A stretch of DNA of 33,614 nucleotides from Deltaproteobacteria bacterium (lineage in GTDB: Bacteria > Desulfobacterota > Desulfobaccia > Desulfobaccales > 0-14-0-80-60-11). The position numbers and the translations under genes are program-made. The notes under the pieces were generated by a model. The model searched no databases. It worked only from the letters and a program-made list of their open reading frames with translations, and was not told where the DNA came from. This document shows, piece after piece, positions 24,187-32,101 of this stretch; the first letter of the stretch is position 1; the number at the start of each line of letters is the position of its first letter. The stretch spans positions 1-33,614 of the forward strand of contig VGSW01000022.1 of NCBI GenBank assembly GCA_016874915.1, given 5' to 3'.

Positions 24187-26151
24187 TCAGCGAGTTAGCA
24201 ACAGGTGACCCTGCTCCAACACTTCTCCCTGGAAGCCGGGTAACACCAGGAGGGTGGCATAGTCGTCCAGGACCAGGGCTGGCCCCTTGAGGGGACTTCC
24301 CCGGAGGAGTTCCGGACGGTAGTAAAAGGGCACAGTCGCGGGACCCTGGGGGAGCCAGACTTCTCCTGCCCGGGGCAGGCGCACCCGCGCCGCGGCCGCC
24401 GGCTTCAGGGGCGGCAGGTTGCCGGAGGCTTCCGCTCCCTGGAAAAAGAGGCGCAAGACCACGGCTTCCGCCGGCCGCTCGGGGAAGACGTGGCCGTAAA
24501 CCCGCCGGTGCCGTTCATGGAAGTCCTCCAAAAAACTCGGGGTGAACGGCACCTTTAAAGTGTAGGTCTGGCCCCGGTAGCGCATCTCCAACTCCCCGGC
24601 CACGGCCAGGGCGGCCAAGTCCTGGCCTTGGGACTCCAACTCCTCCATCCCCTGTTTTTCCAGCCGGTGTCTCTCTTGTTCCAGATTTTCCCAGGTAAGC
24701 CGGTAACCGCTTAATAGCAGGGTGCGGGAAAAGTCCCGGCGGAACCCGGCCAGGGCCATGCCCAAGGCCGACAGGACCCCGGCCTGGGCCGGAATGAGAA
24801 TGCGGCTGATTTCCAGGTCTTGGGCCAGTTCGCAGACGTGCAGGCCCCCGGCCCCTCCGAAGCAAAACAGGGTGAAATCCCGGGGGTCCAGGCCCCGTTC
24901 CAGGCTCACCGCCTGAAGGGCCTTGCCCATGTGGCTGTTGGCCACCCGGATTATCCCGGAGGCCAGATCTTCCGGCGCCACCCCCAATTCCCCGGCCAGG
25001 CGGCCCAGGGCCCGGCGCACCGCCTCCTGGTCCAGGGTCATGCGCCCCCCCAAAAAAGACTCCGGACGGAGGCGCCCCAGAAAAAGCTGGGCGTCGGTGA
25101 CCGTGAGCTCCCCACCCCGGCCGTAGCACACCGGCCCGGGGTCGGCCCCGGCGCTCCTGGGCCCCACCCTGAGGGCGGCGCTCCGGTCCCGGAACGCGAT
25201 GGACCCGCCTCCGGCCCCCACCGTGTGAATGTCAATCACCGGAATGCCCAGGGGATAATCTTCCAGCATATATTCCCCGGTGAAGGGGATTTCCCCGGCC
25301 ACCAAAGCCACATCGGTGGACGTCCCTCCCATGTCCAGGGTCAAGAGGTTGGGCTCCCCCAGATCCCGGGCCAGGCGCATGGCCCCGTAAACTCCCCCCG
25401 CGGGGCCGGACAACACCGTGTGCAGCGCCAGGGCCCCGGCCCGGTCCCCAGGCAGAAAGCCGCCGTTGGATTGCTGGATGAATAGGGGGACTCCCGGAAA
25501 CCTTCGAGACCAGTCCTTGAGATAGCGGGCCAAAATGGGCCCGAGATAGGCATTGATAACGGTGGCGCAGGTGCGCTCGTATTCCCGGAACTCCGGCAGC
25601 ACCCGGCTGGACAGGGATACGGGGGCGCCCAAATCCGAAAGCGCCGCGGCCAGGCGCTCTTCATGCTCGGGATTGGCGTAAGAGTGGAGCAGACAAATAG
25701 CCAAAGCCTCGGGGTTTTTCTCCTTAACCCAGCCGCGCACCCGGGAAATTTCTTCGGAGGTTAAAGGCTGCTCCACCCGGCCATGGGAACCCTGGCGCTG
25801 TGCCACCCCCAGGACCATGTCCCGGGGGATGATCTCCCGGGCCTTTTCCACCTGCAAGTTAAAAAGCTCCCGGCGCGTCTGGCGGCCGATGAAAAGCACC
25901 TCTTCAAACCCCTGGGTGGTGAGAAGCGCCACCCTGGCTCCCCGGCGCTCCAGAAACGCATTGGTCCCCACTGTGGTGCCGTGCACCACTTCCACCCCTT
26001 CCAGGCCCTGGGAGCAGAGTTCCTTAAGGCCCGCAGCGATGGCCCCAAGGGGCGCCTGGGGGGTGGAGGGCGCCTTGTACACCCTGCCCTCCCCTTTCTC
26101 CAGGCAGACGAAGTCGGTGAAAGTGCCGCCGGTGTCAATGCCGATGCGCAT
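24187..26151 (-). CDS. Hydantoinase/oxoprolinase family protein, HyuA type
   Basis: 654 residues, full length for the HyuA (N-methylhydantoinase A) family. The ASKHA ATP-binding motifs are clear: MRIGIDTGGTFTDFVCLE at the N-terminus and NLLTLDMGGTSTDVALVAGE near the middle, with IHTVGAGGGSIAF and FGGAGGLHVCELA following. It hydrolyses cyclic amide substrates (hydantoin, 5-oxoproline) with ATP, normally together with HyuB. No HyuB is adjacent on either side, so the substrate cannot be named; acetone-carboxylase-like relatives are another possibility. It is monocistronic, with a heptamer array directly upstream of the ATG. Confidence 0.93.
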   Translation of the reverse strand: MRIGIDTGGTFTDFVCLEKGEGRVYKAPSTPQAPLGAIAAGLKELCSQGLEGVEVVHGTTVGTNAFLERRGARVALLTTQGFEEVLFIGRQTRRELFNLQVEKAREIIPRDMVLGVAQRQGSHGRVEQPLTSEEISRVRGWVKEKNPEALAICLLHSYANPEHEERLAAALSDLGAPVSLSSRVLPEFREYERTCATVINAYLGPILARYLKDWSRRFPGVPLFIQQSNGGFLPGDRAGALALHTVLSGPAGGVYGAMRLARDLGEPNLLTLDMGGTSTDVALVAGEIPFTGEYMLEDYPLGIPVIDIHTVGAGGGSIAFRDRSAALRVGPRSAGADPGPVCYGRGGELTVTDAQLFLGRLRPESFLGGRMTLDQEAVRRALGRLAGELGVAPEDLASGIIRVANSHMGKALQAVSLERGLDPRDFTLFCFGGAGGLHVCELAQDLEISRILIPAQAGVLSALGMALAGFRRDFSRTLLLSGYRLTWENLEQERHRLEKQGMEELESQGQDLAALAVAGELEMRYRGQTYTLKVPFTPSFLEDFHERHRRVYGHVFPERPAEAVVLRLFFQGAEASGNLPPLKPAAAARVRLPRAGEVWLPQGPATVPFYYRPELLRGSPLKGPALVLDDYATLLVLPGFQGEVLEQGHLLLTR

Positions 26152-26161
26152 GGTGGCTAAT

Positions 26162-26181
26162 ACCGTTTTCGGTTTTCGGTT
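26162..26181. repeat. 7-bp repeat (CGGTTTT) upstream of hyuA
   Basis: Two and a half copies of CGTTTTCGGTTTTCGGTT, 10 bp before the hyuA start. The rest of the 26182-26569 gap is AT-rich; a 64-codon frame at 26311-26505 has no supporting evidence. Confidence 0.7.
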
Positions 26182-26569
26182 AAAAAAAATTGTATTATCA
26201 ATAAGTTAGTTATAGAATTTGTTGCATCTGAACTGAACTTGGTATAAATCCCCCTGATGGGGGAACCCTGAGACCATATCTTAATTTCTTTTCGATTATG
26301 CCCTTAACTCATGAGGCAAGGCAATAATCAAATCTGGTTTTTCCCCTTTACTGCGCCTTGGCGTCCGGGCGTGAAATATTATTCACCCAACTCCTCCAAG
26401 GCGCCGCGGGATCATTCGCGGGGGATAATTGACTTGACAGATTTCAGCGAAGCCCTTAGGATGGTTAATCAATTTTCGGAATATCGAACCTTTGAGATTA
26501 ATTAATTTATGATTCTCAGTTTCAATTGAGATACCAAGATTAATCTATTGGTCATCCTTAGCCTTTTAT

Positions 26570-26590
26570 ACTGAAGACCGAAGACCTAAA
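26570..26590. repeat. 7-bp repeat (ACCGAAG) upstream of the small Cys protein
   Basis: CTGAAGACCGAAGACCTAAA ends 4 bp before the first possible ATG of the small gene. Confidence 0.65.
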
Positions 26591-26614
26591 AACATGGAGG
26601 CATTAGGACAGGAT

Positions 26615-26824
26615 ATGTCTATTGATGGTTATATCGATTATCAACGCCGGGAATTCTGTAAAGATGTGCAATGTCCGGTGCAGCTGGATTTGGATGGCCA
26701 ACCGGAGGGATCGGATGCTTATGAAAAGATCAGACAAACTTGCAAGACCAGTTGTCGCTATACCACTTACCAATTTCACCATTGGCTGATCAACAAAGGT
26801 TATTTGATTGTCCGACCGGGGTAA
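26615..26824 (+). CDS. Small four-cysteine protein of unknown function
   Basis: 69 residues from the ATG at 26615 (MSIDGYIDYQRREF), preferred because AGGACAGG lies just before it; an ATG at 26594 abuts repeat DNA. Four cysteines are arranged C15-x4-C20-x22-C43-x3-C47, which could hold zinc or an Fe-S cluster. The C-terminal half (KTSCRYTTYQFHHWLINKGYL) looks like a conserved helix. There is no signal peptide. The family is not recognised. A heptamer array separates it from the aldolase gene downstream. Confidence 0.65.
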   Translation: MSIDGYIDYQRREFCKDVQCPVQLDLDGQPEGSDAYEKIRQTCKTSCRYTTYQFHHWLINKGYLIVRPG

Positions 26825-26973
26825 TGATTTTTTTTGAATGAGGGTAATGGGTCATCCGACTAAAGCATACCGGCTGTCTGAAGGCCCCCGCCCCTCTCGT
26901 TCCCCCGCGGGAGCTTGGAATGAGGGTAAAATTCGACCATCTCCAAATAACTATCTGATATTACATTTTTTTA

Positions 26974-27005
26974 CTAAAAACTAAAAACTGCAAACTAAAA
27001 ACTGC
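26974..27005. repeat. 7-bp repeat (ACTAAAA/ACTGCAA) upstream of the aldolase gene
   Basis: ACTAAAAACTAAAAACTGCA and a further copy to 27005. The array stops 6 bp before the ribosome site TAGGAG. Confidence 0.75.
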
Positions 27006-27021
27006 ACTTAGGAGATTCAAC

Positions 27022-27834
27022 ATGGATTGGGGAATGAAAAATCGCTTAAGCCAACTTATGCCGGGTGGCAGATGTTTTTTTATGCCCATTGATCATGGTT
27101 ATTTTCAAGGGCCCACCCGGAATCTGGAGAAGCCGGGAGAGACCATAAAACCGCTGCTTCCTTATGCGGATGCCATCTTTTGCACCCGGGGGGTATTGCG
27201 GGCGGCCATAGATCCTCTGAGCAGCAAGCCCATTGTGCTGCGGGTATCCGGCTGCACCAGCATGGTGGGAGAGGATCTGGCCAATGAGGAAATCACCACC
27301 TCCATCGAAGAAATTATCCGGTTGAACGCCGCGGCCGTGGGGATTTCGGTCTTTATCGGCAGTCATTATGAAAAGGAAACGCTCAGGAATCTGGCCACCC
27401 TGGTCAACGCCTGCGAGGATTACGGCATCCCGGTGATGGCGGTGACCGCGGTGGGCCGGGAAATGGAGAAGCGGGAATCCCGTTATCTGGCCCTGAGCTG
27501 TCGCATCGCCGCGGAACTGGGCGCCCGGGTGGTCAAGACTTATTGGTGTGAGGAAGGTTTTGACAAGGTGGTGAACGGCTGTCCGGTGCCGGTCATTATG
27601 GCCGGGGGCCCCAAGTGCGAGACGGAGTTGGAAGTGCTGGAATTTGTGCATGACGGTATCGAGAAAGGCGCGGCCGGGATCAACCTGGGGCGGAACGTCT
27701 GGCAAAGCGCCCACCCGGTGGCCACGGCCAAGGCTCTAAGGGCCATCGTGCACGACAATGTCTCCGTCAAGCAGGCGCACGAGATCTTCAAGAAGGCCAA
27801 GGAAAAGAAAGAGGGAAAAAGGGGAAAGGGTTAA
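27022..27834 (+). CDS. LsrF/DhnA-type class I aldolase family protein
   Basis: 270 residues, with TTAGGAG before the ATG. It strongly resembles the LsrF branch of the class I (DeoC/FbaB-like) aldolases: DWGMKNRLSQLM, MPIDHGYFQGPTRNLE, FCTRGVLRAAIDP, FIGSHYEKETLRNLATLV and the catalytic segment RVVKTYWCEEGFDKVV with Lys172 at the expected Schiff-base position, then PVPVIMAGGPK and GINLGRNVWQSAHPV. LsrF itself is a thiolase acting on phospho-AI-2; other members make sugar phosphates or ADH for aromatic synthesis. There is no lsr operon here, so the substrate is uncertain. The next gene is a zinc dehydrogenase, suggesting a short carbohydrate or polyol pathway. Confidence 0.82.
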   Translation: MDWGMKNRLSQLMPGGRCFFMPIDHGYFQGPTRNLEKPGETIKPLLPYADAIFCTRGVLRAAIDPLSSKPIVLRVSGCTSMVGEDLANEEITTSIEEIIRLNAAAVGISVFIGSHYEKETLRNLATLVNACEDYGIPVMAVTAVGREMEKRESRYLALSCRIAAELGARVVKTYWCEEGFDKVVNGCPVPVIMAGGPKCETELEVLEFVHDGIEKGAAGINLGRNVWQSAHPVATAKALRAIVHDNVSVKQAHEIFKKAKEKKEGKRGKG

Positions 27835-27950
27835 GCATTCAGCCTTCAGCCACTAACTTTTTAAGGAAATACGGATAATGATCAGTAATCAGTGAATGCG
27901 TGCATTCATTTCAACCGAAAACCGAAGACCGAAAACCGGAAACCGCACTT
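27834..27950. repeat. 7-bp repeats (TCAGTAA, ACCGAAG, CCGGAAA) between aldolase and dehydrogenase
   Basis: CATTCAGCCTTCAGCC at 27837-27850, TGATCAGTAATCAGTG at 27879-27894, and four ACCGAAA/ACCGAAG/ACCGGAA copies at 27914-27944. These sit between the aldolase stop and the dehydrogenase ATG, as in most gaps of this window. Confidence 0.8.
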
Positions 27951-27952
27951 AA

Positions 27953-28930
27953 ATGCTGGTCGCCAAATACTACAACAATAACGACATCCGCCTGGAGGAG
28001 ATTCCCATTCCCAAAATCGGGCCGGGGGAGATTCTTGTAAGGGTGCGGGCCAGCGGCATTTGCGGCACCGATGTCATGGAATGGTACCGGATTAAAAAGG
28101 CCCCCCGCATTTTAGGCCATGAGATCGCCGGCGACATCGTGGAGTCCCAATCGGACAAATACCACCCCGGCCAGCGCGTCTTTGTCAGCCATCACGTGCC
28201 GTGCAATGAGTGCAAATATTGCCGGGCCGGCCATCATACGGCCTGCGATACCTTGCATTCAGGCAATTACGATCCCGGCGGCTATAGCGAATTTGTCCGG
28301 GTGCCCAAGATTAACGTGGACTATGGGGTGTACGTGTTGCCGGATCAGGTGACCTATGCCGAAGGCACCATGATCGAACCCCTGGCCTGCGGGGTAAGAG
28401 GGCTGCGGCTCATTGATATCCGGGCGGACCATACCGTGTTGATCCTGGGCTGCGGCATCTCCGGCATCCTGAATATTCAGTTGGCCAAGTTGACCGGGGC
28501 CCGGGTGGTGGCCACTGATATTAACGAGTATCGCTTAAAGAAAGCGAAAGAGTTCGGCGCCGATGAGGTGTTGCACGCGGCGCAGGACCTGAATCTCAAG
28601 GCGGATCGGGTCATCGTCTGCACCGGCGCCTACGCCGCGGTGGAGCAGGCGTTCCGATGCATAGATAAGGCGGGGATTATTCTCCTTTTCGCCATCCCCA
28701 ACCGGGATATTGCCATTCCCATCCCGGACTTTTGGCGCAATGAACTCACGGTGGCCTCCTCCTACGGCGCCGCGCCGGCGGATTTGGAAGAAGCCCTGGC
28801 CCTCATCGCCAATAAAACCATCAACATCCAAGACACCATCACCCAAACCCTGCCGCTAACCCAAATCCAAGCAGCCTTCAAAATCGTCGCCGAGGCCCAG
28901 GAATCTTTAAAGGTGGTGTTGGAGCCATAA
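27953..28930 (+). CDS. Zinc-dependent medium-chain dehydrogenase
   Basis: 325 residues. Catalytic zinc ligands: Cys37 (SGICGTDV) and His56-Glu57 (ILGHEIAGD). Structural zinc: CNECKYCRAGHHTAC (Cys84, 87, 90, 98). The Rossmann motif is TVLILGCGISGILNIQLAKL, followed by VVATDINEYRLKKAKEFGADEV. It resembles threonine/sorbitol/galactitol dehydrogenases, which oxidise a secondary alcohol with NAD(P). It lies 118 nt after the aldolase gene, separated by repeats. The ATG has only a weak ribosome site because the repeat abuts it. The substrate cannot be read from sequence. Confidence 0.88.
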   Translation: MLVAKYYNNNDIRLEEIPIPKIGPGEILVRVRASGICGTDVMEWYRIKKAPRILGHEIAGDIVESQSDKYHPGQRVFVSHHVPCNECKYCRAGHHTACDTLHSGNYDPGGYSEFVRVPKINVDYGVYVLPDQVTYAEGTMIEPLACGVRGLRLIDIRADHTVLILGCGISGILNIQLAKLTGARVVATDINEYRLKKAKEFGADEVLHAAQDLNLKADRVIVCTGAYAAVEQAFRCIDKAGIILLFAIPNRDIAIPIPDFWRNELTVASSYGAAPADLEEALALIANKTINIQDTITQTLPLTQIQAAFKIVAEAQESLKVVLEP

Positions 28931-28999
28931 TAGGTGGAACATGGCAGCAAAAGAGAACATGGCTGTAGCTTTAATAAGCTGATCCGGTAACTGCCTGTC

Positions 29000-29386
29000 C
29001 TACATTGTTTTTGTATAAGGAACCTCCACTTCCACCATGGGAAAATGTCTGGCGTTCAGGGTGACCAATCTGGCCTGATGGAACTCCGCGGTGGCGGCGA
29101 TGAGGGCGTCGGCCAGGCCGATGCCGTGGCTGGGGCCATAATCCCGCCGGTACAGCCCGCCTTTTTGGGCGATTTCGGCGTCCACGGGGATGATCTCCAA
29201 TACGGCGAGAAACTGCTCCACTCTGCGCCTTTCTTCTCCCTCCCGCACGCCGGCATAGAGTTCCGCTACGGTGATGACGGAGATAAGGATGGGTTCGGAG
29301 CGAGCCCGCAGATATGCCAAGGCCTCTTCCCGGCCCCGAAAATAATCTATCAGCACATCCGTATCCAGAAGAAGACGTAGAGCCAT
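29000..29386 (-). CDS. vapC: VapC-type PIN-domain toxin
   Basis: 128 residues from the ATG at 29386 (CGGAG before it). PIN-domain acidic residues are in place: LLLDTDVLIDYFRG (Asp8), VITVAELYAGVREGE (Glu), and GIGLADALIAATA (Asp) near the C-terminal third. Such proteins are RNases, typically cutting tRNA or rRNA, held inactive by the cognate antitoxin. It begins 13 nt after the antitoxin gene's stop, the standard antitoxin-first order. Confidence 0.92.
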   Translation of the reverse strand: MALRLLLDTDVLIDYFRGREEALAYLRARSEPILISVITVAELYAGVREGEERRRVEQFLAVLEIIPVDAEIAQKGGLYRRDYGPSHGIGLADALIAATAEFHQARLVTLNARHFPMVEVEVPYTKTM

Positions 29387-29399
29387 TGCCACTCCGGGA

Positions 29400-29636
29400 T
29401 CAAGCAAAACGATCGAATTCCCGCCTCAAGGCCCGGAAATCAGGGAGATCGTCTCTATCCTTCCATATCCCCCAGGCCTGCTCCAGCATCGCCCTGCGAT
29501 CGCGAGGCTGAAACCTGTCAAGGAAGTCGTCAATGGCCCGGCGGATCAATTCACTCTGCTTCTTGCCGGTCTGCCGGGCCAGATCACGGAGCGCGTCCCG
29601 TTCCTTTTCCGTTAAATAAATCTGGGTTCTCACCAT
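29400..29636 (-). CDS. vapB: Ribbon-helix-helix antitoxin paired with VapC
   Basis: 78 residues with AGAGGA before the ATG. The N-terminus MVRTQIYLTEKERDALRDLA followed by QTGKKQSELIRRAIDDFL is a ribbon-helix-helix (CopG/Arc) DNA-binding domain; the C-terminal tail (AWGIWKDRDDLPDFRALRREFD) is the usual toxin-binding segment. It should bind its own promoter and repress the operon together with VapC. An AT-rich partial palindrome lies just upstream (29661-29677). Confidence 0.9.
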   Translation of the reverse strand: MVRTQIYLTEKERDALRDLARQTGKKQSELIRRAIDDFLDRFQPRDRRAMLEQAWGIWKDRDDLPDFRALRREFDRFA

Positions 29637-29660
29637 GGAACAATCCTCTATTAATGATGT

Positions 29661-29695
29661 ATATAAATACTGTATAATTTTTCCCTTTTTGTCAA
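29661..29695 (-). promoter_or_regulatory. Candidate vapBC promoter and operator
   Basis: On the minus strand TTGACA (29695-29690) is followed after 17-18 bp by the AT-rich CAGTATTTATATA, which overlaps a partial palindrome (plus strand ATATAAATACTGTATA). This is typical placement for an autoregulated RHH operator, but the -10 is weak. Confidence 0.35.
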
Positions 29696-29733
29696 GTTCC
29701 CGAAACTTTTAGAGGCTTCGGCAACATTTCCCC

Positions 29734-31350
29734 CTAGTTCACCAGCAAATGCCAGGGTAGCCGGTTGAACTGGCTGCGGTAGCGAAGGTGGCTTCCGGCC
29801 AGGAGCAGGGAAAAAATATTATGGCTGTCGCTCACCGGGGGAATGCCCGCCAGCAACTCCCGGTTCAGGGGCCGGGCGGTGAGCAGGATTCCCCGCGCTT
29901 TTCCCGGGAGGTCCGGGTCCCCCCGGGCGGCGTTGACCGCGGGATCGCTGGTCAAAGGATAGCCCGCGGCCAGGATATAGAGGTTCTCCACCGGGTCGGC
30001 CCCGGATGGGCTGCGCAATTCCAGCAGATAAGGAAAAGCCTCGGCCAGGGTGGCCAGGAGGCGGCGGCTCACCGCCTCGTCTTCCGGATCGAAAAAGTTG
30101 ATGGCCGCCAATCCCCCGGGGCGCAGAGAATTTCTCAGGTCCCGGAAAAATTCCTGGGTCAGCAGATAATCGGGGGTGGCGTCCCCCTGGAACAGGTCCA
30201 CCACCGCCAGGTCAAAGGCTCCTTTCCAGCGGCGCACCAGGGTCCGGGCATCTTCCTGAAAAATCTTCATCCCCTGAGGGTTAAACCCGAAGAATTCCCG
30301 GGCCGCCCGGAGGGATTGGGGGTTGATTTCCACCACCGTGACCTGCCAGCCTTGCCGCTTCAGGGCCTGAGGGATGATCCCGGCCCCCAGCCCCAGGACC
30401 AGGGCGTGGCCGGGGGAAGGCGCATAGGTCCTGAGGATCGGCAAGAGTTCCGCGGTGTGGTCCAGGGCCTCCCCCGCGGCGGAGACGTGGTTCTGGATGA
30501 TGCCGTCCTGGAGGTAGAAAAGTTCCCCGGCATCGTCCCCGCCGTCCTGCCAGGCCGCCACTTTGATGTTGCCGAAGACCGAAGGATATTCCGCCAGCAC
30601 GCGGAAGTTGGAACCTTGGGGGGTGGCCAAAGCTAAAAACTTGAAATATTGTCGCTGTCCCGCCTGCAAGCCCATTCCCAGCAAGGCCACCGCGACCCCT
30701 AGGCATATCAGGCGCAGCCGTTCCCGCCGGGGCAGTTCCCGCGGTCCCCAGGCCATGAGGCCGGGCAGAAGCCCCAGCAGGATACCCATCCAGATAACGC
30801 CGCGCCAGTTGGAAAGATTCGGGATCATGACGAACGCGGTGAGAATCACCCCGGCCACCGACCCGATGGTGCTGATAAAGAAAACCCGCCCGGCCCCGGC
30901 GTCGCCCTCCGCATGGTCTTTGCGAGCCAGGGCGATGAGGAGGGGATTCATGGCCGAGAGAACCACCAGGGGCACGGCCAGCAAGACCGTGCTTCCCAGA
31001 AAGCTGGCCAGAATGAGGTTGATCCCGGTAAGCAGGGGAAACAGCAAGGGATAGAGGAACGCAGCCAGGATCAGAAAGAGGGCCGCGGTTATGGGGGCCA
31101 CCAGAAGGAGCACCTGCAAGGCGACCGGGGAGCGCCCCAGGGAAATCCGGCCCCCCAGCCGGTATCCCCAGGCTAGAAACACCAGGGTGATGGAAAGGAT
31201 GCCGGCCCAGATGTAGAGGCTGACCCCGAAGTAAGGGGTCATGATCCGGGAGGCCAGCACCTCCAGGGACAGGGTCACGGCGCCGGTGAAGAAAATCAAG
31301 GCTTCATAGCGCCGGACGCGGCCGGCCGTCATTTTTTCCATTCTCTCCAT
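29734..31350 (-). CDS. Membrane-fused spermidine-synthase-like protein
   Basis: 538 residues from the ATG at 31350 (MERMEKMTAG, GGGAGGAA upstream); the frame is open 57 codons further but without a good start. The N-terminal ~240 residues form about seven membrane helices, beginning ALIFFTGAVTLSLEVLASRIMTPYFG and containing SAMNPLLIALARKD and ISTIGSVAGVILTAFVMIP. The C-terminal part is a spermidine-synthase-like Rossmann methyltransferase fold: ALVLGLGAGIIPQALKRQGWQVTVVEINP, then DARTLVRRWKGAFDLAVVDLF. This fused architecture is widespread but its activity is unproven; polyamine or other aminopropyl/methyl transfer are the options. SpeD at 4.8 kb could supply decarboxylated SAM. Confidence 0.88.
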   Translation of the reverse strand: MERMEKMTAGRVRRYEALIFFTGAVTLSLEVLASRIMTPYFGVSLYIWAGILSITLVFLAWGYRLGGRISLGRSPVALQVLLLVAPITAALFLILAAFLYPLLFPLLTGINLILASFLGSTVLLAVPLVVLSAMNPLLIALARKDHAEGDAGAGRVFFISTIGSVAGVILTAFVMIPNLSNWRGVIWMGILLGLLPGLMAWGPRELPRRERLRLICLGVAVALLGMGLQAGQRQYFKFLALATPQGSNFRVLAEYPSVFGNIKVAAWQDGGDDAGELFYLQDGIIQNHVSAAGEALDHTAELLPILRTYAPSPGHALVLGLGAGIIPQALKRQGWQVTVVEINPQSLRAAREFFGFNPQGMKIFQEDARTLVRRWKGAFDLAVVDLFQGDATPDYLLTQEFFRDLRNSLRPGGLAAINFFDPEDEAVSRRLLATLAEAFPYLLELRSPSGADPVENLYILAAGYPLTSDPAVNAARGDPDLPGKARGILLTARPLNRELLAGIPPVSDSHNIFSLLLAGSHLRYRSQFNRLPWHLLVN

Positions 31351-31480
31351 GACCCGGGAAATTCCTCCCAGGGACCGTCCGAAACAATCCCTGGACAAGA
31401 ATATAATACCTAAAAGTATATGGAAATTAAAAAGATTACGGCCGGGTCCTTGCCTCTGCTTCCCTCCACTGTCAGGAGGC

Positions 31481-31509
31481 TTGACAATTTTTAAATCTAT
31501 CCTTAGTGT
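31481..31509 (+). promoter_or_regulatory. Candidate sigma-70 promoter for the secreted protein gene
   Basis: TTGACA at 31481-31486, a 17-bp spacer and TAGTGT at 31504-31509, about 40 nt before the ATG at 31551. Confidence 0.5.
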
Positions 31510-31550
31510 TTGGGCATCCATTTACCCAAAAGAGAGAGGAAAACAAATTT

Positions 31551-31991
31551 ATGCGCCCTAGCCGGATCCTGTTAAGTTTGGCATTGGCGGCCGCCGTCCT
31601 CCTGGCCCTCACCCCAGCCGTGGCCCAGCGCTATGACCCCTTGGGGCGGGTGACGGTGGAGCTGACGGACGTTGGCATCGGCATCGGTTTTTCCACGGGC
31701 TGGGGGTCGGTCCGGTTCCACGGGAAGAACCACTACTTCACGGTCCAGGGCCTTAGCGTGGGCGACGTGGGCATCTCCAAGGTGAGCGCGGTGGGCCACG
31801 TCTATAACATGCGGGACATCCGCGACTTTCCCGGCACCTACGTGGCCGCCGGGGCTGGCCTTACCCTGGCCGGCGGCATAGGCGGCATTACCATGCGGAA
31901 TCAGCGGGGCGTCATCATCAACCTGCAGTCGGTGCAGGCGGGGATAAGTCTCAACCTCGGCCCCCAGGGTTTTACCATCAATATGAAATAA
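31551..31991 (+). CDS. Secreted glycine-rich beta protein of unknown function
   Basis: 146 residues from the ATG at 31551 (MRPSRILLSLALAA), with AGAGAGGA upstream; an earlier ATG 15 codons up overlaps the promoter region. The signal peptide is cut after PAVAQ (~25). The mature part shows alternating Gly-rich beta strands: VELTDVGIGIGFSTGWGSV, RFHGKNHYFTVQGLSVGDVG, YVAAGAGLTLAGGIGGITM, then QRGVIINLQSVQAGISLNLG. I recall similar small exported proteins across proteobacteria (DUF992- or EipA-like), but I cannot assign the family with certainty. Probably periplasmic. Confidence 0.75.
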   Translation: MRPSRILLSLALAAAVLLALTPAVAQRYDPLGRVTVELTDVGIGIGFSTGWGSVRFHGKNHYFTVQGLSVGDVGISKVSAVGHVYNMRDIRDFPGTYVAAGAGLTLAGGIGGITMRNQRGVIINLQSVQAGISLNLGPQGFTINMK

Positions 31992-31997
31992 TTATCT

Positions 31998-32080
31998 CAC
32001 GCAAAGGCGCAAAAGTATTACCCAGGGGCGCGGCTTTGCCGCACCCCTGTGTACTTAGCGTCTTGGCGTCTTGGCGAGAG
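31998..32080. repeat. Palindromic element with GCAAAGGC / GCGTCTTG arms
   Basis: The central stem CAGGGGCGCGGC (32023-32034) pairs with GCCGCACCCCTG (32038-32049) with one G-T pair. It is flanked by GCAAAGGCGCAAAAGTA on the left and TACTTAGCGTCTTGGCGTCT on the right. It has the same hairpin-in-repeat-arms layout as 2262-2392 and sits between convergent genes. Confidence 0.75.
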
Positions 32081-32101
32081 GTAAAAAATATCAATTCATA
32101 A

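Noticed and set aside
24820-25485. 221-codon plus-strand frame inside hyuA
   Set aside because: Antisense shadow rich in Pro, Gly and His; HyuA motifs on the other strand are continuous.
26311-26505. 64-codon plus-strand frame in the gap before the small Cys gene
   Set aside because: No ribosome site, no recognisable domain, AT-rich non-coding composition.
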